Position numbers and translations under genes: made by a program. Positions 12,601 to 27,600 of a stretch of 64,000 nt of DNA are shown here, one piece after another; position 1 is the first letter of the stretch, and every line of letters starts with the position of its first letter. Below the pieces are notes generated by a model. That model did not search any database, had not been told where the DNA came from, and worked only from the letters and a program-made list of their open reading frames with translations. The stretch is from Ooceraea biroi (lineage: Eukaryota; Arthropoda; Insecta; Hymenoptera; Formicidae), in assembly GCF_003672135.1 (NCBI RefSeq), contig NC_039512.1:9998874-10062873 (forward strand). Direction: 5' to 3'.

Positions 12601-15600
12601 GTGCAACAAACCGCACAGATTTCACAAAGCGGACTCGTGCAAAAGAGGACAGAAAAGAGCATGTGACCTCAAGTTATTTACGTAGAATGTACGAACCGCG
12701 TATCGATCTGGATCATTTGCTTCTCTTATTGCTGTACTCAAAAAGTACAAGGCTGGTATAACCGCAATTCAAGGAATCAGATAAGCGTTTATGAACAACT
12801 CGAAAAAACGTACACCAAACGTGACATCAAAAGAATTATCGGAAATATAAATGCTTGAAAGAGAACTAATATTCTTTTCAACAAATAGGTACATTCAGTC
12901 CTCACTAGCAGAGACTAGCAGTGATAATGGCCTGCGTCTAATTAATTACGCAAACATGAGCATTATTGCAAGCAATAGCTTCTAGAGCAAACCGTTCACC
13001 AAGAGACGTGGCATTCTCCAGACGGGCATACAAAAAACGTTACTGACCATGTTCTATTAATAACCAGACACCAGACATCCCTCAGATGCATTGGAAAGGT
13101 CGTATAAAAGAATCAATATCGATCATTATCTTCTAGAGACATGTTTACGAATGCGAATCTCAAACGTGAGCAATCAAAGAGGAAAGAAAATGGCAAGGTA
13201 TGATGTACAATCATTAAGATATCTAGCCTTAAGGGGGATTTCTACTTTGTTGGGCCAAAAAAATAGGCAATGTTAAGAATTTTTTCTAAAGGAACTATTA
13301 ATGATAGACTAGTAAAACTTGGTGTACATGTAATTACATCTTTAATAAATATAAAAAAATATTAAATATTAATTAGGGGGTGAAGGAAAGGAGGGCGTAA
13401 CGCCAATATGCCACGCCGAGATTAGTAGGCGACAGAAGTTGCTGGTTAAGTTAAACGTTATGTTTTCGCCAAAAATGTTTAAACTTTGACAAGGCCCCAG
13501 TCTTATAAAAATTCATATATTTCTTTTATTCTAGTTCCAGCTACGCGCACACATCTACAGATGAAGAATCTGGTCGATTTTAGTGTTTCAGACGATTTGC
13601 CGAGGACCAGGAACTTCTGTCGCCTACTAATCTCGGCGTGGCACATATTGGCGTTACGCCCTCCTTTCCTTCACCCCCTAATTAATATTTAATGTATACC
13701 AAGTTTTACTAGTCTATCAGTAATAGTTTCTTTCGAAAAAATTCTTAAAAATTGCCTATTTTTTTGGCCCAACAAAGTAGAAATCCCCCTTAAGAAATCT
13801 CTATCAAAACGCAATTACCAGTAACTTATCAGACTTTGATGATACTACCTGTGTCGAGGAATTATGAGAAAGATGCAACGAAATATTCAATGAAGTAGTC
13901 AAAAGCATTGTGAAAGAGAAGAAAACTATGAAGAGAACAGAATGGCCTGATGAGAAATACAGAGAGGCAACAAAAAGAAAGAACGAGGCGTATCTTAGAG
14001 TGCAACAGCAGAGCAGTACACGTCAAATATTAAAGGAATATTAGAAGAGAAGAAGAGACGAGATTACACAAGAGAAAGAAACAAAAACGTTAGTTAAGAT
14101 AACGTGAAGAAATCCAGGAATACAACAGAGGAAATGTAAACAAATTTTATCAAAACTTTAATAGCACCAGGAAGGAATTCTGTATAACACTGTGCAAAGA
14201 TGTAGATAGAAACATTATCAGCCGCAAACAAGAATATGTGGACAGATATCACAGATTATGCAACCTACAAGAAGAACACACTTCTAAATGCTGCATACAA
14301 GATTCTCTCTAACATAATTTATGCTATTGGGTTGTTCGGAAAGTAATTTCGTTTTTCACAAAGAGATGTCGTTAGTCGCGTTCCTCGATACTTAACCTTA
14401 CTCTAAGCGACAAATTCGTTTTACATTTTGACAACTGACATTTCAGACGTCATTTAGTATCTTATTGTGTTGCGATCTGTCAAGTAATTGTTTTTTGGCA
14501 TCACATCAAACATGGAAAATCAAAGTGAGCATTTTCGTAATATTTTGCTTTTTTACTACCGAAAGGGTAAAAATGCAGTACAAGCGAGAAAAAAATTGGT
14601 GCCGTGTACGGAGAAGATGTATTGAGTGAACGTCAGTGTCAGAATTGGTTTTCAAAATTTCGATTTGAAAGATGCACCACGTTCAGGTCGGCCAATTAAA
14701 GCTGATGACGAGAAAATAAAGGCTCTGGTGGATGCAAACCGTCGCATAACAACACGCGAAATTGCTGAAAAGTTAAATTTATCGAATTCGACCGTTTACG
14801 ATCATTTGAAACGCCTTGGATTCGTTTCAAAGTTCGATATTCGGGTTCCACACAATTTAAAGGAAATTGACTTGATTCGACGCATTACCATCTGCGATTC
14901 ATCGTTGAAACGTGAAGAAAATGAACCATTTTTGAAGCGAATCATAACTGGAGATGAAAAATGGATTGTTTACAACAATGTTAAGCGAAAACGATCATGG
15001 TCCAGGCAAGATGAACCTGCTCAATCGACATCCAAGGCAGATATTCATCAAAAGAAGATCATGCTTTCTGTATGGTGGGATTGGAAGGGAATCGTATTTT
15101 TCGAGCTACTACCAAGCAACCAGACGATTGATTCGAAAGTGTATTGTCGTCAGCTGGATGAATTGGATGCTGCCATCAAGCAGAAGCGACCAGAATTGGC
15201 GAACAGGAAAGGTGTCGTATTCCATCACGACAATGCCAGACCACACACAAGTTTGGTCACTCGCCAGAAGCTTTTACAGCTTGGATGGGATGTGCTACCA
15301 CACTCACCATACTCTCCTGATCTAGCACCATCCGATTACCATTTGTTCCGGTCTCTACAAAATTCTTTGAACAATGTAAACTTTGATTCAAATGAAGGCG
15401 TCAAAAATCACTTGCTTCAATTTTTTGTCAATAAGGAGAAGGACTTCTATGAGCGTGGAATCTTAAAGTTGCCAGAAATATGGCGAAAGGTAGTGGAACA
15501 AAATGGCCAATACATCACTGAATAAAATTTATTTTAAATATGAAAAAACCGCCTTTCATTTTTCCTTGAAAAAACGAAATAACTTTCCGAACAACCCAAT

Positions 15601-18600
15601 AGATTGCTTTTCTACGCAGAGCGCATCATATAAGAGACAATGCGATTTCCTGGCAAATCTACAGTAAATCAGATCTTCACTATGCGGAAAATCCTAGAGA
15701 AGAAATGCGGCAATACAATGCGAACACTCATTACTTATTCATAAATTTCAGCTACGCCTATGACAGATTTATAATGTAATAAAAACAAACTAAAAACTCT
15801 TTGAGAAAATGCATGAATTCTAAATACCGATAAGTTTAATAAAACTGACAATATTGACAATGAATAACGTCATTTGTAAGATCCACATTCAAAATGACAT
15901 AACGCCAAAATTCAACAGTAGGCTTGTGTCAAGGAGATGGTGATAAATATGCATAAAAGGTTACACCTTCCCGATTCTATTACCACTTAGACATGTTGTA
16001 GCGAGCCTTATTCTGATTTCCTCGTAAGAATCAAGTGAGGAACGGCATTAGTGTAGAAGACATAACAAAGTAACATAAAAAAATTAAAAGCGTGTAATGT
16101 GTTTTGAACGGAAAATCCTAAGATTGATTTATGGTGCAGCAAGAGAAAACAGCCTATGACGCAAGACTTGCAACTTTGAACTATACGATTCTTTCAAGAA
16201 ACAAACATCGTATGAAACATCAAAACATCACAAATATTACGTTGGTTATGTGTTCGAAGAACGTTACGACATGTTCCCAAGAATGGACCGAAATGATTCT
16301 CTGGAAAAGCTATTAGGCAGAAAAAGCCTTGCAGATGAGCGAGCAGTCGGAAGACCACAAGAATGTTATATAGATGGTAAAAAAGAAGATCTGCATATTG
16401 ATGTAAGAAGATGAAGGCACAGAAAAAACAATATATTAGAGGAGGCCAAGACCCATAATAAGCTGTAAAGCTAATGATAATCACGATGATATCGCAGACA
16501 GCCAGGACAGGTAGTAATAATACATTTGTAATGCGTGTGCTAATATCTTACAAAAAAAATCACCTTTTGTGCGCAAAAACTGTCTTATTTTTGCGTCATC
16601 TCGGTTCATGACATGAAACTTGGAGCAAAATCGCAAGACGCGCTCGTTCCCGACGATGTATCATTTGCATGCACATTATTATATATCGGATGGGTGCGGG
16701 TGTTGCGATCAAACACGAAAGAGGGAACAGATACGGAGCGGGACGGAACGGGGCAGCTGACTGGATGACCATGGAACATGAAAGTGCGTCCCACATTCGT
16801 CGCAATCCGCGATCTGATCTTTCGGCCGTGCGACATTTCTCGAGAGCTCGTTGTGGCGAGCGTGCACCACGTGCACGATTTTGGAATTAAATATAGTTAT
16901 TTCGGAATAAAATAAGCATGAAGGACGTAACGTGAGCACATACTAAAAGTGCTTTCTTATCTTGATGTTACGTATTCTTCTTCATTTTTTCAATTTTAAT
17001 TACTCCACTCATTTCTCTCGTCCATGATTGCGACAATCTTGCAAGTTATATCTCCTTGCTTGCATTATATGTATATTTTTTTCCTAATTTATTTATTACT
17101 TATAAATATACATGTACGTATACATGAAAAAGTAACACATTATAAATAAATTATATGTATTATGTATACTTTAGAGGCACGATTTTATAAACCATTAAAC
17201 GCATTTAATCAACATATTTATAACGCAAACGTCATCAATACCGTAATGACTATCGTCGCAGACATTATCGCAAAATGACCAAAGAACTGGCTACAAATGG
17301 TCGCTGTCAATTCGCGATCAATCTCGTTTAATAACCACAACCGTGCCTGACTAATATAATTATCCTCATTATCCTGCTCCTCGTCTTTGCTTTTCCTCTC
17401 CGTTCCGGTATAAATAAATCATTAGCACTGTACTTGGCATAAATCCAGGGTCTTTGGTCACGCAGCCGAGATATGCCAATTGATTCTCGCATGCAAAATC
17501 CGAGGATCGTATCAGTAGCGGAAACATTCTCGCACATATTTCACGCATTTGCGAAGAAATTCGTTTCCCAATCGTAAAGACGACTTGTTCCTTCTGAGCG
17601 TCCTGAAGTTTTAATGTTAAGTTTAATGACAATGGCGCATTTTTCGCAAATGACTGCAACATCCTCTCGATGACGATATTCCGGCTTTTCAAGTCACTCT
17701 TCCCTGAAATATCAACCTGGGATATCAACTTGTTCGTTCGCTCGATCGCGGGCATTGCGAAAGGTGGTTCCAATCTTGATAGAATCGCTCGCTCACGCGC
17801 GCGTGAGCGAGCGAGAGAGAGAAGATCTCAGGGGTCCGCAGTTGCAACATACGTAAGCACACGCTGCTGGATTACGCAACTTGCGTAACTTGCGCCGTGA
17901 ACCGGGTTTACGCACCGCAACGTCGAATGTCCTCAACGTTCAAAAACCACGTTGTATTTTTCGTCGCATCAGTGAACTGACGACATATCGGAGAATATTA
18001 AACCTTTTGCCACGTGTAATTGTTTAAAAAGTGCCTTTAAATTTGAAGACAAGATTGGACAAGATGTTGATTGTTGAAATGACAATTACGCCGATGGCAA
18101 CTGAAGCCGATTCTACACGAAAAGAGAATTGTCTGGAAGATTTGAATACTTATAAATAGAGGAAAGTCCCCGATTATGAGATACCATATCGATTTTGCCG
18201 AATGTAAGGAAATCTATAGGCAGAATTTAAAAATGTAATACGTTATCTTGAAGAGAATTTAATAAGCTTTAGGTTGGTCAAATGAAAAATCTAATTTAAA
18301 TATTATTTTTTTCTGAAAATTAAAAAAATTTGAAAAAAGAGCTTTACGCAGGATCGAGAAAGTGTGCTCCTAATATAAGATACCTCGAGAAATCGGTGTT
18401 AAAAGTGCAAAATACATCAGTATTGCAATTAAAAAACTTTATTAGATAGTTTTATAAAAATGCTGCTGCTACAGCCTTCGCCAAATCTTCACGATTCCTC
18501 GTTTCTCTAACCTCCATAGTCAGATTCTATAAAAATTAAATACACAAAAATTCGTAATATAAATTTGTATTAACTTTTCTTTAACCTTAAGTAGTATTTT

Positions 18601-21600
18601 CTTTCTTTTTATTACACTACATACTCTTCATATTCGAGCAATAATTATCTCATATTAAGAGTACCCTGAATCTCATTATACGAGCCACACGCCTAGCGGT
18701 TCCGCGATCATGAAATCTAACCCCTACAATTAAGCAATTCAACAAATTGCGTATTTTCCTGTTACTACGATTCTACTCTATCATTGCATACTGAATTTAT
18801 TGCCAACCATTTCCTTATTATATAATAAACAAGGTTTAAGACTTACCTCAAGTTCCTTTGACATGTTCACAATTTCACAAATCTTTTCTTGCAAAGGCTA
18901 AACGCAATAACGAACAATGAATTTTTCACTAAATACATTTTACACCAAGAGTAATAAGTTCATGGTGGAACTAACAGATGGTGCTCACTAGTTTAGCAGA
19001 AACCCCATTATCTCATATTAGGAGCATATCTCATAATAGGGGATTCTCCTCTATAATACCATACATAATCTCATTTGCCTCAATAAGAATCCCGTAAAAT
19101 CTGTTCTAAAGATTCATCATTATTTTCTAAAGATTATTGTTTGAGATGAATAATCGAGGTGATGCATGAGATTAATCTTCCTTATCCTTTTATGTCTCAA
19201 CAAATGTGAACAAAGAAATAGATCGCTCGAATCAAATTGAATTGATTTCAGATTTAATAGTAATCGAATCGTTTGTCGTATCATTAAATCGGATTATGCA
19301 ATGTTCCGATCGGATCACGCGGCGTCCTCAAAAAACCGGGACTTTGCCGTGAAGAACGTCACCGCGTAACCCTCACAGTTTACGTGATCACCCACGAGAG
19401 CGGAATTCAAAAGTACCGATCGCCCTTGGGGCAAAATTGTCGACCATTATAGGAGCCGTCTTTTAAAGAAAAGAAAATTCTCGAGCTCGAGCTGATGATG
19501 AATCTTTAGGACAGATTTTACGGGATTCTTATTGAGGCAAATGAGATTATGTATGGTATTATATTTATAAGTATTCAAATCTTCCAGACAATTATTCTCT
19601 TTTCGTGTAGAATCGGCTTCAGTTGCCATCGGCGTAATTGTCATTTCAACAATCAACATCTTGATCAGCCTGATAAGCGGCAGTGATAATATTATAAAAT
19701 ATAATATTCCAAAAATTAAAATCTCAGGATGCTGTACGTAATTCGACAAAATTCATAAGCCAAACTCATTTAATTAAATTCGAGTTTTAAGTGCATTTAA
19801 TAAATTTTATCTTAGCTTAATCAAAAACCTAAAACCACAGATATCAAGGATGCTCAGGTCTCTAATTTAAATAAGAAAGCTAATGAAAGCATTAAGAACC
19901 TAGTTAGTGCGGATGGTCACACCAGATATATCGAAAATGAAAACCAATCTTTAAAATCGCGCCAACACGAGGGGTTGGTCGCTGAGGTAACCTTTGTACA
20001 AGGGCTAGGTAATTCTTAGGGTAGTCTCAGATAATCTGAGGTAATCTAAGGTAATCGTGATACCATGCGCGATATATATTCGGTATATCTAACCGCCGAG
20101 AGACAACCAAATATCGGAAACGCAACCTTTCATATGTTTTCGGGTCTATACAGGGTGTCCGGTAACTCACGACTCAGCGCTCGTGAGTGGATAAAGAGGA
20201 CTGAACTGAGTGGAAAAGTCCTATACCATTTTGCAATTTTCGCAATAGTTAACGAGTTATTAATTATTAAAAATCGCTGTATTAGTCCGGCCTGCCGCCG
20301 AATGCAAGCGCGCGGCGAGATGCGACCGCCTAGCGATCAAAGTTGTTAGGCGCGAGAAGTTGTTTATTACAAATGGCATGCCTAGCCATTGCCACTGCGA
20401 TCGCTAGGCACTCGATCGCTAGGCGGTCGCATCTCGCCGCGCGCTTGCATTCGGCGGTAGGCCGGACTAATAGCACGATTTTGAATAATTAATAACTCGT
20501 TAACTATTGTGAAAATTGCAAAATGGTATAGGACTTTTCCACTCAGTTCAGTCCGCTTTATCCACTCACGAGCGTTGAGTTGTAAGTTACCGGACACCCT
20601 GTATATCCGCCGAGCTGCCTGCTCTGTGCTTGATTCTTTTGCTCTGTGCTAGTTTATTATTTTTTTCTGGTTTTATTATCGAAATCGATCAAAATGGAAA
20701 ATTCTGAACAATCATCGAGGGAACTACCGGCTGAAATCAATACGGAAAATACGGCATTGATGAATTTTGACAGTAAATTGAAACTTTTGCCAAGTTATGT
20801 GATCGAACTGTGTTGTAGTATTAGGTAATCTTAAGGAATCTGAGGTAATTTAAAGGTAATCCGTATCAAGGGTAATTTTTGTACACTATAACCGCTAGTG
20901 ACCAACCCCTCGCGCCAACATTACACACCGTGAAATATTCTTTTCTTTAAGTATTAATATTAATTTAAGTACAGCCACTTAAAACATTCTCCCAAGTCCC
21001 AATATGATCTCCTTCAAAGCGGAATCCTCGTTAAGGGGGTATTCTAGTGTAGCATGTCAGAAAAATCGAATTTTTTTGGCATATTTTGCAAGTATATGGT
21101 ATGGAAAATATGTCTGCGAGAAGATTTAGCCCGATTCGCAAAATTAACAAAGTAATAGCACCTAATAGAAAATAACCTCTGGCGCGCGCTCGGCGGTTGG
21201 ACCGCGCGGCACACAACAGAGCATTGTATTAGTATTTTAGGTAGGATCGGAAGATCGTTATTCTTTGAAGGTCGTACATTTGAATTGGAGCCTTTGTATA
21301 GTACAGGTTATATAGTACGATGAATCTCTAAATTCATTGATTTGGACTTTTGCTCCAAAACATCTCCATGCTGGCGTGAAAGTTGTTGAAATAGCAACAT
21401 TCTTGGCAGTTATAATTTTTAATAAAGGATTTATGCCAATTTTCAAACTTCTGAACGTGATGGGAGTTAGTATTGGTCAGCAAGCGGTGATGTACGCAAA
21501 CTCCCGGAACGAAGCTCGTATCACCCGCTCGGAGCGGCGCTCCACTAACTTCTCTCGAGATCAGAGAATGAATCGCAGGGAAGAGATATCAGCTCTGCAG

Positions 21601-24600
21601 GACTTCTACGAACAAGAGGAATGTCCCCTGTATGGCCCTGGACTAGCCGATTGATCGTAAGTAACATTATCTCTATGTAATCAGTATGAAAAACTTTAAA
21701 CGTGTTTTTCTCGAAACCACGTTTTTCAAATTGGTTCCCATGATATCTCAAAAACCAGTTAATCAATTGACTCAGGCTTTTGCACACATCTGCAGTATAT
21801 GTGTGGCTATAGCCCCTACCACAATCCAGTCGAAATATTGTTTTTTGGAATTTCTACAGCCCTTCAATGGTGAAAAAAATGGCACAAATCGAAACTTAAT
21901 TTTCTCAATGAAGTCATGTTTTAAATTTTCAACATTTTTTTTCATTCTGGTACCTGCTATAGCCACACTCATACTAATTAAGAATCTCTTCGGTTTTTTG
22001 TTTCAGATGAGCAGAACAGCTGAAATCATGGGAACCATGGACCAACTTTTTTTTTCATGTTCTTATTTAATATCATGTGCAGCGCTTATTTATAGTTATT
22101 GTCTACTACAAAAATTTGGAAACATACACCAAATATGTATGAATAAGCAGGGAAAACCCTGCCTCAAAAAACCTTACACTTTTTTCAAAAAAAATTCACC
22201 AAAATAGCATACAAATTCCGCTTTTACACTAGAATACCCCCTTAAGCCTTCGTGTATCTGCATTACGTTATTCCAACTCGAATAATTTATAAGGATCGTC
22301 CCTCCGGAACCCGCCCCTGTCCGAACCTGTGCCGTGATGCTTCTTCGCGAGGGAAAGAAAATGCGGCGAAGGTTCACCGAATTCTGTGAAAGTCGCGCGA
22401 ACAATCGATGATATATAAAAGTAAAGCGACTCACGGTGACCCGGCTATAACGCGCGGTCAAGGTGGCGGTTTCGTAATTCAACCGTATGCTCCTGTCGCC
22501 GCGCCTGGCACGTGGCATGCCAATTACACGCGACGCTCTCGTCTTTTTCTTGTTACGCGCGCCTATCCAGATAACCCACTTTCCGTCAGTACGCGAACTG
22601 TCCGGCGTCAAATTGGCATAAACGGCAAGCGAATTTCTTCTTCTTTTACTTCTTTCGATATCATCCTCGGACTTGTCCGATGGCTGGATTGGCCTTCAAA
22701 TTTCTCTTTTACGAAAGTAAAATCTTCTAGGAATTCTCTCTCATTATTTAATTCAATATATCCATGATTCTCTCTCATTATTCAATTCAATATTCATGAT
22801 CCTCTCCGGTAAACTTTGAGTAATCTTGTCTAGAGTAATTACATTTTTATTATTAACTCTTTTTTTCCCATGTTTCACCTTTCACGTCTCATACTCTTTT
22901 TTAATTTAATATTAATCTTCCGGACGACACGTGAAATTTAATTTTGCGAGTATGAAGTATCTAAAGTAACATTATTATGAACAAACGGTTCTGTTACTAG
23001 ACGCGATCATCACACCGAGCGAAGTGATTAATAAATCACGAGTCTCGAGCCGAGCCAAGAGGGCGAAGGGGTCGAGGATTGAACCTAACGACGCAGAAAA
23101 GGCGACTGCGAGTGAGAAACTTACCGGCGTACGTGCTCTTGAAGCTCTCGTGCAGCTTGAAGGTGAAGGGAATGTGAACCTTCATCATCTCCATTTGTGG
23201 TATGCGTGGCGAATGCGTTATCACACCGCTGCCACCGCCACCAAACATCAGGTCGTCGCCGTGGACGCGAAGTACCATCATGTTTCTATAACGGATAAAA
23301 CAAAATATTTTAGATTGATCAGTACGTACGTCACGAAATTATTGTTTTGATTCTTTCTTAAATTCTTTGACAAAACGGTATTGGTTTCTTGTTCAAAGTA
23401 CCGATAGCGATTCATCAGTCTTTTACGTGAACGTTCAACAAAGCGGTACAAAACAATAGTGAAATAAAATTGTCTTTTAATAACATTTTCAACCTTTTTC
23501 CGCTACGGCGATTATTAGCCGCATAATGGCCGAGGGCTCTTATTGTTATGCAGGAATCATTATATTATTATTCGTAGTTCGCTTTTACATTAAAATCACT
23601 TTAATTATAGTCGTAAAATAATACTAAATAAGCTTTGTTATTGGATTGTAAGTACATATCTCGAAATTATATTTAATAAGACGATCTTAACGCAACAGTC
23701 GATTATAAATAATGTATCCTCTGATAAAATTAAACATGATAACAACTAATTGCACCGAAGTGTAATAATATGGTATTAAGAATATGTTCCGTTATCATTA
23801 CAATAATAAGTTATTATGGAGATAACGACCAAAGAAAAATAAGCTGCTGACCAAAGTCACCGCTGTACGACGCAGTACTATGCTATCGAGTTATCGACTA
23901 CAGTCGATACTGAACCATACGTATGTATATACTTGCTGACTATCGTCTAAAGTGAACGACCGTAAAAAAAAGAAAAATGCCTTTTTTGATAACAAAAAGA
24001 TCTCCAAAGACGAGAACTCGATCAGTGCTCGGGGATCGTTCAGAGCCGGGGAAACGCCGGCTTCCAACTCCATCGCACACGGGAGCCGGTTTTCGTTGAA
24101 AGTCGATCGCGTCGAGCGCTCGAGCACTAATCTCGGACTCGCCGTTGCAAGACGAGGCGATCAAAAGAATCGGATTCGATAATTAGCGGATAGCGGGCGT
24201 ATCTAATTTCGTGATCGATAATTACGACTCCAACGACGACGAGGACGACGTTGATGACGTGACACCGAATATCCCAAGCGAATATTAAAAACGGTTGTTC
24301 ACAGTTAGACGCGATTAACATGCGAGCCTGCCGCTGCTGGCGCGAGTCGAGAGTCCAGCCGAGCTGTCAGTGACCTTGCGGCCTTGAGACGCAGGAGTGT
24401 ACGTGCAATTGCGACAAAAATAAATCGATGGAATGACGTGTGAGCGCGTATTCCACAGTCCTGATTCGCAAAAAAATCGCGCTGCGAGAATCCTGTTTTC
24501 ACGCAAACATTCCAGATTATTATTAGCGGGCTTATAGCGCCATCGGCGCCTTTTCTCGTCGTTTCTTTCTCGCAGCAGCAAAACACCTGGCAATTAAGTC

Positions 24601-27600
24601 GCTGCAAAAATGAGGAAGCAAAACGTAGGAATACCGACGGCAAAAAGTAGTTAAGTATGAACAGAACAAAGTAGTTAAATATGAATTATATTACAATATA
24701 TAGAGGCGAATCCCCTATTATGAGATATGCTCCTAATATGAGATAATGGGGTTTCTGCTAAACTAGTGAGCACCATCTGTTAGTTCCACCATGATCTTAT
24801 TACTCTTGGTGTAAAATGTATTTAGTGAAAAATTCATTGTTCGTTATTGCGTTTAGCCTTTGCAAGAAAAGATTTGTGAAATTGTGAACATGTCAAAGGA
24901 ACTTGAGGTAAGTCTTAAACCTTGTTTATTATATAATAAGGAAATGGTTGGCAATAAATTCAGTATGCAATGATAGAGTAGAATCGTAGTAACAGGAAAA
25001 TACGCAATTTGTTGAATTGCTTAATTGTAGGGGTTAGATTTCATGATCGCGGAACCGCTAGGCGTGTGGCTCGTATAATGAGATTCAGGGTACTCTTAAT
25101 ATGAGATAATTATTGCTCGAATATGAAGAGTATGTAGTGTAATAAAAAGAAAGAAAATACTACTTAAGGTTAAAGAAAAGTTAATACGAATTTATATTAC
25201 GAATTTTTGTGTATTTAATTTTTATAGAATCTGACTATGGAGGTTAGAGAAACGAGGAATCGTGAAGATTCGGCGAAGGCTGTAGCAGCAGCATTTTTAT
25301 AAAACTATCTAATAAAGTTTTTTACTTGCAATACTAATGTATTTTGCACTTTTAACACCGATTTCTCGAGGTATCTCATATTAGGAGCACACTTTCTCGA
25401 TCCTGCGTAAAGCTGTTTTTTCAAATTTTTTTAATTTTCAGAAAAAATAATATTTAAATTAGATTTTTTATTTGACCAACCTAAAGCTTATTAAATTCTC
25501 TTCAAGATAACGTATTACATTTTTAAATTCTGCCTATAGATTTCCTTACATTCGGCAAAATCGATATGGTATCTCATAATCGGGGACTTTCCTCTATCCA
25601 TAAATTATACCGAAAGAGGAAGCGATGTGCAGGAATATTTTAACACGTATTTCAATACATCATTTTTATCAGGTCGAAAATTTCGAGACCTCATCTCGGC
25701 TTCATACGTCATTCGGCCACGTGGAGCTCGCGAAAGCCGGGAAGGAGAGCGTAAAGTGGCGGTGGCAACGACGAGAATTACTGCTCGCAATTGCGAGGAG
25801 TTTCACGATTTACAAATAGTGCGACCAGGCTTTCGAGACTCGGTGCCTACTTTCGAGAGGCCCCCCCGAGCACGAAAGTGGCTGCGTCACTCGAGAAAAT
25901 CAGAGATACTTATCGCTCGTCGTCGTCGTCATCGTCGTCTCACGGCACGGAAACCGACGACTGTCGTCTAAATTGTCCGACTGTCGCGTCGGTTTTAGCT
26001 GCTTAGCGCCAACGTGATCCAAAACCGAACTGCGAACTGCGACATTCTACTCGTCGCGATACAATTCAGATCACTCTTGTCTGTTTTCCTTTCTCTTTTG
26101 AGATCATCTCGCGATCCGAAGCTTCCACAGCGAAATGCAGCCTGGAATTCTGTTTTTCTGCGAATCATTCTAGTTTTTCGTCCTTTTCGTATCCAGCGAG
26201 ATGTTCGGAATACAGTTTCACGTGTTGAAACGCGAATGACCCAATATTCGGATTTTGAATAGAGAACTAGGACCGTGGTTTAGTCCGGTTGACTTGCAAA
26301 ATCTGACTTAAAATTCGTGAGCAAAATTTTCTCTCTTGATCACTTTCGAAAACTAAGAAATACAGATTATTGCTATGTAGTTATGTTTTTTAATAAAACA
26401 AAAATATATCTAGTCAATACAAATAATATTAACTATAATATATAAATTAGATTATCAAAAAACTGTTTGCGAAATCAGCATGCGAATAAAGGATCGTATA
26501 ATCACAATCCGTAGAATAAATTTTGCTTATATACATTTACAAATTATTTATTATTATTATTATTACAAATTTTATCGTCTTATTTTTTATCTTGTGAGTA
26601 CATATCGCATTTTCGTGGGAATGTGAACTAAGATTTAATTAATTTAATTAATTTAATTAAATGTCTCACGATCTCTCCTTAAATCAATTCAGACAGTGTA
26701 AAGTCGATAGTGGATTCCTTCGACGCAATATTCACGCGATACGCAATTTCAACCCTATTGACTCAGTATTATGAAGATGCAAAGGACAATAAAATTCCAT
26801 TTGAATTCCTCCGCGAAAATGATTAATAACACAATATCACCATGTTTTCAAACAATACAAAGACTTCTACTAAGTTGCCTCACGTTTCTCAAGACTAGTC
26901 ATTGCAAAGAATTCCTCAACAAGCACGTAACTATAAATAGCTGTTAAGGGGATGCTGGAGTTGCTAGTGAACTATTTTTTCACTATGGCGATGGTAATTG
27001 CAGTTTCGAAAATTCTCTTTATCGCTTGCGCAGAATAAAAAATCCTTTTCCACAAATGAAGTATACACAGAAAGAAAGTCCGCTCTACAGGACTTTATAC
27101 TCAAAATGGAACAAAGTTAGAAAAGACGAATGCAAGTTTTTAACTTTTCCATTTTGAATATAAAGTCCTGTAGAGCGGGCTTTCTTTCTGTGTATACTTC
27201 ATTTGTGGAAAAGGATTTTCTTTTCTGCGCAAGCGATAAAGAGAATTTTCGAAACTGCAATTACCATCGCCATAGTGAACTATTTTTTCACTATAGCGAT
27301 GGTAATTGCAGTTTCGAAAATTCTCTTTATCGCTTGTGCGGAATAAAAAATCCTTTTCCACAAATGAAGTATACACAGAAAGAAAGTCCGCTCTACAGGA
27401 CTTTATACTCAAAATGGAACAAAGTTAGAAAAGACGAATGCAAGTTTTTAACTTTTCCATTTTGAATATAAAGTCCTGTAGAGCGGGCTTTCTTTCTGTC
27501 TATACTTCATTTGTGGAAAAGGATTTTCTATTCTGCGCAAGCGATAAAGAGAATTTTCGAAACTGCAATTACCATCGCCATAGTGAACTATTTTTTCACT

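Larger units (their letters stand above)
12370..16480 (+). mobile_element. Decayed RTE-like LINE, split by two insertions
   Basis: Degenerate but readable. At about 12690-12790 there is an endonuclease start (NVRTAYRSGSFASLIAVLKK, then YKAGITAIQ). At 12890-13200 there is the endonuclease end (SSDNGLRLINYAN; RINIDHYLLETCLRMRISNV). At 13860-14320 there is the linker before reverse transcriptase (KNEAYLRVQQQSS; GNVNKFYQNFN). At 16300-16470 there is the typical C-terminus (RAVGRPQECYIDG; NNILEEAKTHNK). Stops and frameshifts are frequent and most of the reverse transcriptase core is missing. Two younger elements sit inside it (13233-13789 and 14327-15599). The outer limits are approximate. Confidence 0.7.
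21035..22241 (+). mobile_element. Kolobok-like DNA transposon remnant (TTAA target)
   Basis: Flanked by TTAA at 21031-21034 and 22242-22245, with perfect 17-bp inverted ends GGGGGTATTCTAGTGTA. It encodes a transposase C-terminal fragment (21337-21654). Target sequence, end composition and the protein fragment together point to Kolobok rather than piggyBac, but the protein match is from memory of the family. Confidence 0.72.

Noticed and set aside
22174..22767. Overlapping 145- and 119-codon frames on opposite strands
   Set aside because: GC-rich intron sequence, partly transposon end; neither has splice or motif support.
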